Assembly: GCF_026898135.2 (NCBI RefSeq)
Contig: NZ_CP114035.2
Span: 2,707,501-2,771,500 of the forward strand
Source: Pseudomonas fortuita
GTDB taxonomy: Bacteria > Pseudomonadota > Gammaproteobacteria > Pseudomonadales > Pseudomonadaceae
Length of the DNA: 64,000 nucleotides
Direction: 5' to 3'
Each line of letters opens with the position of its first letter. Within the stretch, counting starts at the first letter, position 1. Of the stretch, positions 27,530-35,987 are shown piece by piece. Under the pieces are notes generated by a model. It did no database searches and had not been told where the DNA came from. It saw only the letters and a program-made list of their open reading frames with translations. A program made the translations under genes and the position numbers.

Positions 27530-27958
27530 TCACCCGGCCTTGCGCGGGGCTTTCTTGCCACCGCCTTTACGCGTGGCGCTGGGAGTGTCTTGAGCTTTCT
27601 CACGCATCGAGACCGAGGCCAGGCGATGCGGCAGGATACCAATGCGCCGGGCCTCGACCTTGAAGGTCACCCGCGCGTTGTCCTCGCTGTCTTCCCACTC
27701 CTCCTTGACCGTGCGGCCTTCGACCAGGACGCGCATGCCTTTCTGGTACAGCGTGCTCCAATGCTCGGCATCGCGGTGCCAAAGCTCGACGGGCGCCCAG
27801 TAGCCGCCGCGATCCTCGTAGCCACCCTCGCGCGGTACCGGGTTGTCGAAATAGACGTTCAGCCGCAGCAGGCGTCGTGGTTCATCCGGGTTGGAGTTGA
27901 ACTCCTGAAACTCCGGCACACTGCCGATGTTGCCTTCACCTACAAACAACGTACTCAT
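27530..27958 (-). CDS. ssb: ICE single-stranded DNA-binding protein
   Basis: OB-fold single-strand DNA-binding protein of 142 residues that protects DNA during element replication or transfer. Recognisable strands are NIGSVPEFQEF, RRLLRLNVYFDNPVP, YWAPVELWHRDAEHWSTLYQ and GMRVLVEGRTVKEEW; the lysine-rich tail (RKGGGKKAPRKAG) lacks the acidic DDDIPF tip of housekeeping SSB. The ATG at 27958 has AGGAG in front. It is closely packed behind the DUF3158 gene. Confidence 0.87.
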   Translation of the reverse strand: MSTLFVGEGNIGSVPEFQEFNSNPDEPRRLLRLNVYFDNPVPREGGYEDRGGYWAPVELWHRDAEHWSTLYQKGMRVLVEGRTVKEEWEDSEDNARVTFKVEARRIGILPHRLASVSMREKAQDTPSATRKGGGKKAPRKAG

Positions 27959-27963
27959 GCGGG

Positions 27964-28458
27964 TCACTCCTCGGTGGGGGAACGGGTCAGGGCGAGTTCG
28001 GCGGCCTCGAGCTTGCCGGCACCGGCGACAGCCTGGCGATACAGTGACTGCAGGCTGCTCATCTGCAGGTTCAGCACCACCCGGTTGGTCTCCAGCTGAT
28101 ACAACGCCTGCCGCAGTTCAGGGTGCAGATGCGGATGAACCACCGCCTCCTGCCACACCTGCACGCCCATGCGCTGAAAGTCCGGGCTGCGCCAGCGCAG
28201 GAAGTCGGTGCCGGTCGCGCTGTGCTGCACGACCAGTCGCAGTTCCAGCAACGAGAACGGGGGCTGCGCCATGATCGCCAGCATCACTGCCATCAACTCG
28301 GCGACCTGGGTGCGCAGGCGCAGGATCGTCTCGGCGAACTGCTGCAGCTCCCCCTTACCCTTAAAAGGCTTTAAAAGGCCTTTTAGGGAGGCACCTTGTG
28401 CGAACTCACGATAGACATCTGCTGACAAACGCCGGGCAATCGCGTCGGCCAAGGTCAT
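27964..28458 (-). CDS. DUF3158 family ICE protein
   Basis: Helical protein of 164 residues characteristic of PFGI-1/SPI-7 elements, with the family core FAQGASLKGLLKPFKGKGEL, AQPPFSLLELRLVVQHSATG and TDFLRWRSPDFQRMG. It overlaps the TIGR03761 gene by ATGA and precedes ssb by only a few bases, so all three form one translational unit. Role unknown, assumed in element replication or maintenance. Confidence 0.8.
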   Translation of the reverse strand: MTLADAIARRLSADVYREFAQGASLKGLLKPFKGKGELQQFAETILRLRTQVAELMAVMLAIMAQPPFSLLELRLVVQHSATGTDFLRWRSPDFQRMGVQVWQEAVVHPHLHPELRQALYQLETNRVVLNLQMSSLQSLYRQAVAGAGKLEAAELALTRSPTEE

Positions 28459-29219
28459 GCCTCACCTCCTTCGGCCGGTTCTTCTGGCTCAGGGAGAGCT
28501 TCGACCTCAGGTTGGTCGTGTTGATCCGACCCAGCGGGTAGCGGTTCTGAGGTACCCCGCGTGATGGGCGGGGCGAATTGGGAGCGGTGGCTGCCCTCGA
28601 GGATCTTGCTTGGTGGCGTGCCGAACTTGTCGATCGCTTCACGGGCGCGGGCGTTGTTGGCGGCCATGTCATCCCGACTGACCCCTGCCAGCCGGTAGCG
28701 CTGGGCCAGACCGAACAGGCTGCGCAGCTCGTGGGCGCCGCGATCGATCCAGGTTTCCATGTCGGGGCGGCCGATTAAGGCGGTGTGGTGGGCGAGCAGA
28801 ACGCGGCGCACCAGGGCGTCGTAGTCGGTCAGCAGGTAGACCGCGAGAAAGCCAAGCTGGCTGCCGATGAACAGGGGGAGGGTGACGGGATGGATATTGA
28901 GGTTGTCGCCGATGTCGACTTGGGTGGGCAGGGCGCGCTCCACCCGACTGACCTGCTTGGTCAGCGCACGCAGTTCGGCCTTGGCCTGCAGCAGCTTGTC
29001 CTCCAGTTGCAGCATGAACCAGTCGGCGAAGGGGTCATCCTGGCTGCTGGCGTGCTTGAGCAGGTTGGTGACGCCGATGTAACCGGGCATGCCCATGATC
29101 GCGTGTACCCCTTCGCGGCCCATGCGGCCTTGCCACAGCCGCGCCGCATGATGGGTATGCAAGGTGAGGGTGATGCTGCTGCGCAGGGAGCCCAGGTTGA
29201 GCTGGTAGTGATCGGTCAT
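28455..29219 (-). CDS. ICE protein, PFL_4669/TIGR03761 family
   Basis: Protein of 254 residues with the family blocks LNLGSLRSSITLTLHTHHAA, RLWQGRMGREGVHAIMGMPG, TLPLFIGSQLGFLAVYLLTD and YDALVRRVLLAHHTALIGR. The C-terminal 60 residues are acidic, Pro-rich and probably disordered. No catalytic motif is evident. It always lies in the replication/maintenance block of PFGI-1-type ICEs, as here, and starts the TIGR03761 - DUF3158 - ssb unit. Confidence 0.85.
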   Translation of the reverse strand: MTDHYQLNLGSLRSSITLTLHTHHAARLWQGRMGREGVHAIMGMPGYIGVTNLLKHASSQDDPFADWFMLQLEDKLLQAKAELRALTKQVSRVERALPTQVDIGDNLNIHPVTLPLFIGSQLGFLAVYLLTDYDALVRRVLLAHHTALIGRPDMETWIDRGAHELRSLFGLAQRYRLAGVSRDDMAANNARAREAIDKFGTPPSKILEGSHRSQFAPPITRGTSEPLPAGSDQHDQPEVEALPEPEEPAEGGEA

Positions 29220-29369
29220 CGCCAGTACCTCGCCGTCGGAATGACGCCGACGATGGGCCGATTAGTGCGGTTCGACGCGAATCAACATGAAGGTGGTCCG
29301 CTCGTAATTTCAGGCGGTGGATCTCGGTGGATTCAATGGCATGGGCATCAAGTCCACCGAGATCCACCC

Positions 29370-30584
29370 CTAGGTCGGCGCAAGCGAACCACGACAGCGT
29401 TGTTTCAGTTCCTCCAGGCAGGAGAGGGCGAGGGGCGAGGCGGTGCGCTGACCACCGCGCTTCGGTCGTTCGCTGGGAGGCTCTGCTGGCACAGGCCTCG
29501 CTGGATTTGAAGTCGGTCTTGAGGTCTTGACCTCCTCGGTACGCGCGGCCCACAGGGTGAACTCGCCTTGGCAGGCGCGTTTGATCAAGCCCATCAGGTA
29601 GGCGACCGGTTTTCGGATCTCGCCGCGGGCGCAGCGCACCGCCGCTTCATTGATCACCGCTTGTTGCTGTTCCGGTTCGAGCTGGCGCATCGCCTGGGAG
29701 GCCATGCGCCGCTCGGTCGAATTCAGCGGTAAATCTTCAGGCCAGCGTGCACGACCAAACTCGACCTGTGCCAGTACTGTACTTTTTTTGCTTTGGTCTT
29801 TCTGTACTGTACGGCCGGCGTCGGCATTCCGAACCACAGCCGAATCCGGTGCATTGCCGCACAGTTCGGAATCGGTGGCCGAGGCGTGAGGATTCCGAAC
29901 GGGGTGGAGCAGGCCAGGTTCGGAATGTTGCGCCTGCGCGGCTTCGTTGATCAGCAGCAGCGAGTGTTGCTGTGTCGGCGGCAGTGCGCCCAGCCTGTCC
30001 TTGTCGCCTTGGACGACTTGCGGGTCGGCTTGAATTTCGGCCAGCACATGCTGCGTCACATCACGCACCCCCTTGGTGGCGTGGCTGAGGTTCTGTTGCA
30101 GGAGATCCGCGTAGCCGCTGTCCAGCTCAAGCTGCTCGGCCGCCGTCAACGGATCGCCGTGCAGCACGTAGATGCAACCGCGCAGGCAGCCTTGGGCATC
30201 GCGCGAGCGGTCGACCAGGCTGAGCCAGCGGGTGGTACGCAGGACGTTCAGTGCGCGGGCGATGGTCTCGCGCGACGCCTGGGTGCCACAGGGGCTGGCT
30301 GCCAGGTAGGGTTGCAGGTCCTGGTAGCGGGGCATTTTAACCTGGCGTTCGGTGATCAGCCAGCGCAGCACCTGCCAGGTGTTGCGCTCCAGCGGGGTCA
30401 GTCGACGATCGAGTAGCAAGGCCTGCGGCAAGGGATTGTTGTCGCCGTAGTAGATCGTGCGCAGCGCGGGCTCCGCAGCAGCCGCTTGTTGGGCCTGGGC
30501 GGCCTGAAACTCATTGCGGCGTCGAAGGGCGTCGTAGCACTGGCGCACCACGTCCTGCCAGTCCACTTCGTAGAAGCTCAGCAT
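29370..30584 (-). CDS. STY4528 family replication protein
   Basis: Protein of 404 residues of the STY4528 family, described as pathogenicity-island replication proteins. A winged-helix-like region follows the start (TPLERNTWQVLRWLITERQV, SRETIARALNVLRTTRWLSL). A variable, probably disordered middle separates it from a conserved C-terminal helical block (MASQAMRQLEPEQQQAVINE, RKPVAYLMGLIKRACQGEF). The ATG at 30584 has GGAGG upstream and overlaps the DUF2857 gene by 7 bases. Likely binds element DNA. Confidence 0.82.
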   Translation of the reverse strand: MLSFYEVDWQDVVRQCYDALRRRNEFQAAQAQQAAAAEPALRTIYYGDNNPLPQALLLDRRLTPLERNTWQVLRWLITERQVKMPRYQDLQPYLAASPCGTQASRETIARALNVLRTTRWLSLVDRSRDAQGCLRGCIYVLHGDPLTAAEQLELDSGYADLLQQNLSHATKGVRDVTQHVLAEIQADPQVVQGDKDRLGALPPTQQHSLLLINEAAQAQHSEPGLLHPVRNPHASATDSELCGNAPDSAVVRNADAGRTVQKDQSKKSTVLAQVEFGRARWPEDLPLNSTERRMASQAMRQLEPEQQQAVINEAAVRCARGEIRKPVAYLMGLIKRACQGEFTLWAARTEEVKTSRPTSNPARPVPAEPPSERPKRGGQRTASPLALSCLEELKQRCRGSLAPT

Positions 30585-31129
30585 GGCGTACCTCCGTACA
30601 GTTCGACCTGTTGCCAGACCTGGGTCAGGCTGATGTGCTGTTCCTCGGCCAGCATCATCATCGTGTCCAGTGGATCGTTGTCTGGCTCCTCCGCCCGTAA
30701 CTGGCTCCAGCGGTTCCACACCGCATGCTCCTGGGCTTCACTGAGCTGGACCGGCCGGCCGCGGTGGGTTTCGATTTTCAGTATTCGGCGGCGCAACGCC
30801 GTTTCCGAATGGTCCAGGCCGAAACAGCGGTACATGATAGTCGAGCTCGCGCCGAGCTTCAGTGCCCGGTTGATCAGGCGTTCGTTCTGCTCGTCGCGCT
30901 CGGCCTGGACGATCAGGCGGCGCAGGACGGTGATATCAACCTTGACCTCAACCCAGGCGATTGATGAATGCGCCAAGTGGGACAGGGTGGTCGGAGGCAG
31001 CGATTGCAGGACCTCGATGTCTTCGTCGGCCAGGCCCAGCGCTTTGCAGCGCTGCAGACGGCCATGGCGCAGCTCATGCAGCACCTGGTTCAACATCGCA
31101 TGGTTCAACAGATTGAAGGTCGTGCTCAT
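30578..31129 (-). CDS. DUF2857 family ICE protein (STY4526-like)
   Basis: Protein of 183 residues with the DUF2857 layout: ALGLADEDIEVLQSLPP, then HSSIAWVEVKVDITVLRRLI, then a helix-turn-helix-like stretch ALKLGASSTIMYRCFGLDHS, and a C-terminal helical part with WNRWSQLRAE. Some relatives are known as transcriptional activators of flagellar or island genes, so a DNA-binding role is plausible. It overlaps STY4528 and follows parB closely. Confidence 0.8.
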   Translation of the reverse strand: MSTTFNLLNHAMLNQVLHELRHGRLQRCKALGLADEDIEVLQSLPPTTLSHLAHSSIAWVEVKVDITVLRRLIVQAERDEQNERLINRALKLGASSTIMYRCFGLDHSETALRRRILKIETHRGRPVQLSEAQEHAVWNRWSQLRAEEPDNDPLDTMMMLAEEQHISLTQVWQQVELYGGTPC

Positions 31130-31144
31130 GAGGCGGCTCCTCAC

Positions 31145-32683
31145 TTAACGCGTGGACGACAGCGTCAGGTCGATCAACTGCCGGGCGTGGCGGATCAGGC
31201 TGAACAGCTGCTCCAGCTGGGTATCGGGTAGTCGTTCGAGGCCCACGGTTAGGGCAGGGCGCTCGGGGAAGGGCAGGTCGTAGGTGCCAATCAGCAATTG
31301 GCCAAATAGCGCAGCCGGCAGCTGCTGACGTTGTTGCGAAGTCACGTCGTCCTGCAAGCGCAGCAGGGCTGAGAGCAGTAGCTGAATGCCGGTATGTCTA
31401 GGGCTCAGTTGCTCGCCATGCTCCAGCGTAAGGGTAAAACCCAAGCCCTCTGCGTGCGGCGTGACCATGGCACTGGCATCGGCATATGCCGCCAGGTCTG
31501 TCGCCAGGGCGGCACAACGCTCACGCAATGCAGTGATGTCACCCTGTAGCGGTGCGAGAGGTGAGGCGGAACCCAGGGAGGGCTCACCGGCATCAAGGGC
31601 GTTTGGCACCCTCGCAGCAAGCGGATCGTCATCACTCAGCGCCTCGCGGATGTTTGGGAGGCGTGGAGTCTCGGCTGCCGCAGTGTTGTCCGCACTGCTC
31701 ATCGGCTCCGGTGCGGGCGATTGAGGCGCCGATTGTGCTTCATCTTCGACAGGCAGCTGGGGGGAGCACTCACCTTGTGGGGCTTGCGGCAGCGGCTGAG
31801 GCGTTTCCGCAGGCGGCGTTGAGCGAAGCGGTTCCTGATGCATTTCCAAGGCGAGCAGGCGGGGCGTCTGCTTCAACTGCACCGCCATCCTGGCAATCAG
31901 CTCATCCTGCAGCTCACCCCAGTTCAGATCGGGCTTATCACTGTCGAATGCCGACAGCACTTCGAACCAGAGCAGTGCGAAGTGTTGAACGTCCCCCAAA
32001 TACTGATTCCAGATCGACTCCGCCCGGCGCCGCAGGTTAATGATCCGGGCGATGGTGGGTTTGCCAAGCCCGGCATACAACACCTGCGGGATGACCGGTA
32101 GCAGGTGTTCGAGCGTGTCGAACATGCGGCTGATATGCGATTGTGAAATCGGGTAGCCGCCCTTGCTCAAGCGTGTGGACAGTTCACGCTGACTGAGAGG
32201 GGCATCGGGCTCTTGTAACATGTCCCTGAGTTTTGCCACCGCGAGCGATCGCTCAATGAACGTGAGCTGGCCATGCAGGTCACTTTCGGCCAGGTGCCCG
32301 ATCAAGGCATGCGACTCGGACTGCCAAGGGCGGAACAGGCAGTGGATCTGAAAGAATCGCTCCTCGCGGGTTTCCTGCCAGAGTTCGCCGAGGATGCTCA
32401 AACGGGTGTTGCCGCCATTGCGGATTATGAAATGCGGCTCATCCGGACGGCGGGTGATCGCAGGGGGCTGATCCAGGCCGCGTTCGCGGATCGAGGCTTT
32501 GATCTCGTCATACAGCGGGTTGCGAACCACCCGCGGGTTGAGCTCGTAGGGGCGCAATTGCTCCAGGCTGACCACCAACGGTGTATCCCCGACCGGCACG
32601 GGCGAGCTGTCGAGGCCATGTTTCTGTGGAAAATGCGCCTGCTGCAACTGTCGCGTGATGTCTTCGGAAGAGGGCGGCTTCAT
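31145..32683 (-). CDS. parB: ParB-family partition protein of ICE (PFGI-1 type)
   Basis: Centromere-binding partner of ParA for stable inheritance of the excised element, 512 residues. The ParB/Srx N-terminal domain contains VSLEQLRPYELNPRVVRN, IKASIRERGLDQPPAITRR and RNGGNTRLSILGELW. The helix-turn-helix follows (LSTRLSKGGYPISQSHISRM). The long, low-complexity C-terminal half is usual for the ICE subtype. ATG 32683 has a strong GGGAGG; an alternative ATG at 32698 touches the parA stop (TGATG) and would add five residues. Confidence 0.87.
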   Translation of the reverse strand: MKPPSSEDITRQLQQAHFPQKHGLDSSPVPVGDTPLVVSLEQLRPYELNPRVVRNPLYDEIKASIRERGLDQPPAITRRPDEPHFIIRNGGNTRLSILGELWQETREERFFQIHCLFRPWQSESHALIGHLAESDLHGQLTFIERSLAVAKLRDMLQEPDAPLSQRELSTRLSKGGYPISQSHISRMFDTLEHLLPVIPQVLYAGLGKPTIARIINLRRRAESIWNQYLGDVQHFALLWFEVLSAFDSDKPDLNWGELQDELIARMAVQLKQTPRLLALEMHQEPLRSTPPAETPQPLPQAPQGECSPQLPVEDEAQSAPQSPAPEPMSSADNTAAAETPRLPNIREALSDDDPLAARVPNALDAGEPSLGSASPLAPLQGDITALRERCAALATDLAAYADASAMVTPHAEGLGFTLTLEHGEQLSPRHTGIQLLLSALLRLQDDVTSQQRQQLPAALFGQLLIGTYDLPFPERPALTVGLERLPDTQLEQLFSLIRHARQLIDLTLSSTR

Positions 32684-32697
32684 CGCAAAACCTCCCA

Positions 32698-33576
32698 TCA
32701 GCCGCGACGGTTGAGTCGGCGGTCGATCACTGACGCTTGGCCGGGCAGAGGCGCGTCCGAGCCGACAAGTCGCTCAGCCCACTGCGGGAACAGCTCGATG
32801 GCCAGCTCAAGCATGACCGCCGCGCCGCAAGGGCCTCGGCTGCCAGAGGGTGGAGTAGGCTCGACGCGGTGCACCGGCAGGCCGAGCGAGGCGGCATTGG
32901 GGTAGGCCACACGGTCAGGAATCACCGTTGTGCAGACGCTGACATGCGGGTCGCCTTGGAAGGACGCCTGCAGGCTGTGCATGATCAAGCGGGTGTCACG
33001 GCGATTGGCTTTGACCTGGTTGAGCAACAGCTTCACCGACGGCAAGGCAACGCCCAGGTAGCGGTAGGGCTCCAACTCTTCAAACAGCGCCAGCGTGCCG
33101 CGTCGCAGCTCACGTGCGGCGAGCATTTCTGGGGGGACCGGGCACAGGGCATAGTCGGACGCGAGGATCACCATCTCCACGACTACACTGCGCGCGCCTT
33201 GGGTATCGATGATCAGCACATCGTAGAGCTCCTCGAACGCTGGCAGAAGATTATGAAGGCGCAGACGACCATCGGCCGCGTGCAACAGCAGAGTGCTGAT
33301 GTGCCCGGCGCGATCGTTGGACACTATCAGGTCCAGGTGCGGGATGACGGTGGCGGAAATCACCTGTTCGGGGGCCGTGAGCCGTTGCGCGATGAGTTCG
33401 TAGCTGCCAGCCTCACGGGATTCGCGCAAGGCGTAGTAGCTGGACAGCGTCGGTTGGCTGTCCAGATCCAGCAGCAGGACGCGAAGGCCCGCATCGGCGA
33501 GCACACCACCCAGGTTGGCGGCGACGGTGGTTTTACCCGCGCCGCCCTTGGTCGAGATCAGCGAGAGGACGTCCAT
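32698..33576 (-). CDS. parA: ParA-family partition ATPase
   Basis: Deviant Walker ATPase of 292 residues that drives segregation with ParB. STKGGAGKTT (residues 8-17) carries the signature lysine of the MinD/ParA group; Walker B lies in LLLDLDSQPTLSSYYAL, and DVLIIDTQGARSVVVEMVIL follows. The ATG at 33576 has GGGAG upstream. It follows alpA by 4 bases and precedes parB, the standard soj/parB arrangement at one end of PFGI-1-type ICEs. Confidence 0.9.
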   Translation of the reverse strand: MDVLSLISTKGGAGKTTVAANLGGVLADAGLRVLLLDLDSQPTLSSYYALRESREAGSYELIAQRLTAPEQVISATVIPHLDLIVSNDRAGHISTLLLHAADGRLRLHNLLPAFEELYDVLIIDTQGARSVVVEMVILASDYALCPVPPEMLAARELRRGTLALFEELEPYRYLGVALPSVKLLLNQVKANRRDTRLIMHSLQASFQGDPHVSVCTTVIPDRVAYPNAASLGLPVHRVEPTPPSGSRGPCGAAVMLELAIELFPQWAERLVGSDAPLPGQASVIDRRLNRRG

Positions 33577-33580
33577 GACG

Positions 33581-33796
33581 CTACTCCCTGACCGACAGTC
33601 GATCATGGACCCACTGCTCGATCTCCAGCGAGTCCCAGCCGACGGCGCGGGTACCAATGCGCCGGCATTGGGGGAATAGACCGGCTTTCATCAGGTTGTA
33701 GATGTGCGAACGTTTGAAGCCGGTTTTCAGTTCCACCTCATCGCGGCGCATGATGTGGCGGTCGGCAGGCAGCGGGGCAGGGCTGATCTGTTGCAT
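33581..33796 (-). CDS. AlpA-family DNA-binding regulator
   Basis: Short winged-helix regulator of 71 residues (IMRRDEVELKTGFKRSHIYN, CRRIGTRAVGWDSLEIEQWV) of the AlpA/excisionase-like group. Such proteins often activate excision or the partition operon of integrated elements. Start ATG 33796 has CGGAG upstream. It is the first gene of the alpA-parA-parB run. Confidence 0.8.
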   Translation of the reverse strand: MQQISPAPLPADRHIMRRDEVELKTGFKRSHIYNLMKAGLFPQCRRIGTRAVGWDSLEIEQWVHDRLSVRE

Positions 33797-33860
33797 GATG
33801 TCACTCCGTAGCACCATGTGGTGCGCAGTGGGATGTGACAGTCAGTGAAGGTCGATGCTG

Positions 33861-33904
33861 GAGGAAAAACATTGTCAGGCGATGCCGAGCATCGCCTGAC
33901 AATG
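33861..33904 (-). terminator. Rho-independent terminator with perfect 15-bp stem
   Basis: Bases 33870-33884 pair perfectly with 33890-33904 (CATTGTCAGGCGATG and complement) around a five-base loop. On the minus strand the hairpin is followed directly by five T. It ends the transcript of the 33910-34647 gene five bases after its stop and separates it from alpA. Confidence 0.92.
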
Positions 33905-33909
33905 CGGTG

Positions 33910-34647
33910 TCAGCCCCGTTTTACCTGGGCTAGATGACGGCGAGCGTCGGCAAATCGCCGATCAAGGGTACTTTTGCTCAGGCCAGGCAGACCAGGAAAA
34001 CGGCGTAGAATCTCGTCGACCAGAGCGCTCTGGGACTTGTAGGCCGATTGCACACGGCCGTCTTTGGATTTACCCAATGTCACTTCCAGCATGGTGCCCA
34101 CGAGCATGTTGTTCGTGCCTTCGGAGGCCTCGGAAGGAATGCCTTGGGCCTCAAGTCGCGCTGTCAGTTCGTGGTTACACGCGGTGAGCGTTGTCACCTC
34201 GTCAACTCTTGCTGTAAGCTCGTCGCGCAGCTTGTCGATCGTGCGCTGAGCAGCAGCGAGCTCTGCTTCCTGTACCAAATGAGCATTGAGACTGACGCAG
34301 TTCAAATGGTCGAGGCTCTGCGAGAACAAGAAGGCGGGCTTCTCGTTGGGGTAATTACGTGCGAACCAGACCAGCAGATCAGCACGCTGAATGGACCAGT
34401 ACTCTCGGCTTACCTGGTTGTCAGCAGTGATCGGTCGGCCCAGGCAGGTCGCGGGTAGCTCACCGCTGACAATGGCGTCGTAGATGCACTCCGCATAAAG
34501 GTGCAGGATCGGCCATTGTGGAAAATGCTTGAGCAGACTGCCGGGGTAGGAGAGGTCGACCCGTAAAATCTCGTCTTCGTGGTCGGCAAGGTCACACCAG
34601 AGAATGGCGGCATCGATGAGATGGTAAGAGCTTCTGATCGAGATCAT
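33910..34647 (-). CDS. ICE-end hypothetical protein with coiled coil and C-terminal DNA-binding-like segment
   Basis: A 245-residue protein I cannot assign. The N-terminal half is globular (SIRSSYHLIDAAILWCDLAD, PQWPILHLYAECIYDAIVSG). A coiled-coil stretch follows (EAELAAAQRTIDKLRDELTA and beyond). The C-terminal end (QSALVDEILRRFPGLPGLSK, then STLDRRFADARRHLAQ) looks like a small helical DNA-binding module of the type found in proteins beside ICE or phage integration sites. It is an isolated transcription unit, closed by a strong terminator, at the outer edge of the element. Confidence 0.7.
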   Translation of the reverse strand: MISIRSSYHLIDAAILWCDLADHEDEILRVDLSYPGSLLKHFPQWPILHLYAECIYDAIVSGELPATCLGRPITADNQVSREYWSIQRADLLVWFARNYPNEKPAFLFSQSLDHLNCVSLNAHLVQEAELAAAQRTIDKLRDELTARVDEVTTLTACNHELTARLEAQGIPSEASEGTNNMLVGTMLEVTLGKSKDGRVQSAYKSQSALVDEILRRFPGLPGLSKSTLDRRFADARRHLAQVKRG

Positions 34648-34859
34648 GGCACACAGCCTCCAGCTGCGTTCGTCCTGGAATCGCTGGCGGGGGCAGCGTG
34701 ATCTGTGCCTCTGTCTAGCGAGCCTGATTTCAAAGGATCACTTTTGGGATCCATTGATGGTGACATCGAAGCGATAGGTTGGTTCTTCACGCATTATGCG
34801 AACGCGTCAAGTTTTGACGCCGCTCGGGGGCCTGCAAAGGACCGAGGCAGGCCGCGTCA
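34648..34859. other. Gap between ICE edge and efflux operon
   Basis: About 210 bases in which the second element boundary should lie. It contains a perfect seven-base inverted repeat, GCGTCAA/TTGACGC at 34804-34820, but no T-run, and no tRNA or integrase trace. I recognise no direct repeat shared with the other boundary. Confidence 0.4.
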
Positions 34860-35987
34860 TTATTCTGCTCGTGTATCAATGCTGACCACCACCGACATGC
34901 CGGGACGCAGACGTGCGACGTCAGGCTGCTCGGGGTCGACGGTAATGCGCACCGGGATGCGCTGGGCGATCTTGACGAAGTTGCCGGTGGCATTGTCGGC
35001 CTGCAGCAAGGCGAACTCCGAGCCGGTGGCCGGCGAGATCTGCTGCACATGCCCGTAGAGCTTGAGGTGGTTCAGGGCGTCCACGGTGAAGGTCACCGGC
35101 TGGCCGATGCGCACGTCGGCCATCTGGGTTTTCTTCATGTTGGCGATCACCCACAGGGTGTCGGGCACCAGTGCCATCAGTTGTGCGCCAGAGTTGACGT
35201 AGGCGCCCAGGCGCGTGCCGATCTGCCCCAGCTGGCCGTCGCGCGGGGCGGTGACGCGGGTGTTGTCGAGATCGATACGGGCCAGTTCGACGGCCGCCTT
35301 GGCGTTCTCCACCGAAGCCTCCAGCGAGGCGCGGTTGACGATCACGGTCTCGCGGTCCTGGCGGGCGATCTCCAGCGCGGCCTTGGCATGGGCCAGGCTG
35401 GCGACGGCGGCGGCCTCACTGGCGCGGGCCAGGTCCAGGTCGCGGCGCGACACCGAGCCATCGCTGACCAGCGCCTGGTTGCGACTGAGGTCGGCCTTGG
35501 CCTTAGTCGCCTGGGCCGAAGCGTCGCCGATGGCGGCCTGGCGTTGGGCGATGGTGGCTTCGGCGCTGTTGCGCTGCTGCAGGTTGTTGGCCAGCGCGGC
35601 TTGCTGCTGTAGCTGGGCGATGGCCAGGGCCAGGCGCTGCCTGTAGATACGGTCGTCGAGCTGCACCAGCAGATCGCCAGCCTTGACGAACTGGAAGTCA
35701 TGCACCGGCACGTCGACGATATAGCCGCTCAGCTGCGGGCCGATGATTGTCACCTGGCCGCGCACCAGGGCGTTTTCGGTGCTTTCGATGGTGCTGCTGA
35801 ACGGCGGCAGGTTCCAGGCGTAGAGCACTACCAGGATGCCGACCAGGGCCACGCTGGCGAAGCTGATCGTAGACAGGATGCGCACCCGCCGCGTGCGCAC
35901 CGGGCTGGTCGGTTCGCTGGGCGGCGTGCTGCCTTCCGGGGTTTCGGCGAGGGCGGCGGTGGTCGTGGTGCGGGTTTCTTCGGTCAT
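34860..35987 (-). CDS. HlyD/EmrA-family membrane fusion protein
   Basis: Periplasmic adaptor of a tripartite drug efflux pump, 375 residues. One N-terminal transmembrane helix (ISFASVALVGILVVLYAW) is followed by the biotinyl-lipoyl-like half IIGPQLSGYIVDVPVHDFQF, a long alpha-helical hairpin rich in Ala/Gln, and the beta-barrel part (TRVTAPRDGQLGQIGTRLGA, NMKKTQMADVRIGQPVTFTV). It overlaps the transporter stop by ATGA. The adaptor is intact, but its transporter is truncated and no outer-membrane factor gene follows, so the pump is probably dead. Confidence 0.88.
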   Translation of the reverse strand: MTEETRTTTTAALAETPEGSTPPSEPTSPVRTRRVRILSTISFASVALVGILVVLYAWNLPPFSSTIESTENALVRGQVTIIGPQLSGYIVDVPVHDFQFVKAGDLLVQLDDRIYRQRLALAIAQLQQQAALANNLQQRNSAEATIAQRQAAIGDASAQATKAKADLSRNQALVSDGSVSRRDLDLARASEAAAVASLAHAKAALEIARQDRETVIVNRASLEASVENAKAAVELARIDLDNTRVTAPRDGQLGQIGTRLGAYVNSGAQLMALVPDTLWVIANMKKTQMADVRIGQPVTFTVDALNHLKLYGHVQQISPATGSEFALLQADNATGNFVKIAQRIPVRITVDPEQPDVARLRPGMSVVVSIDTRAE

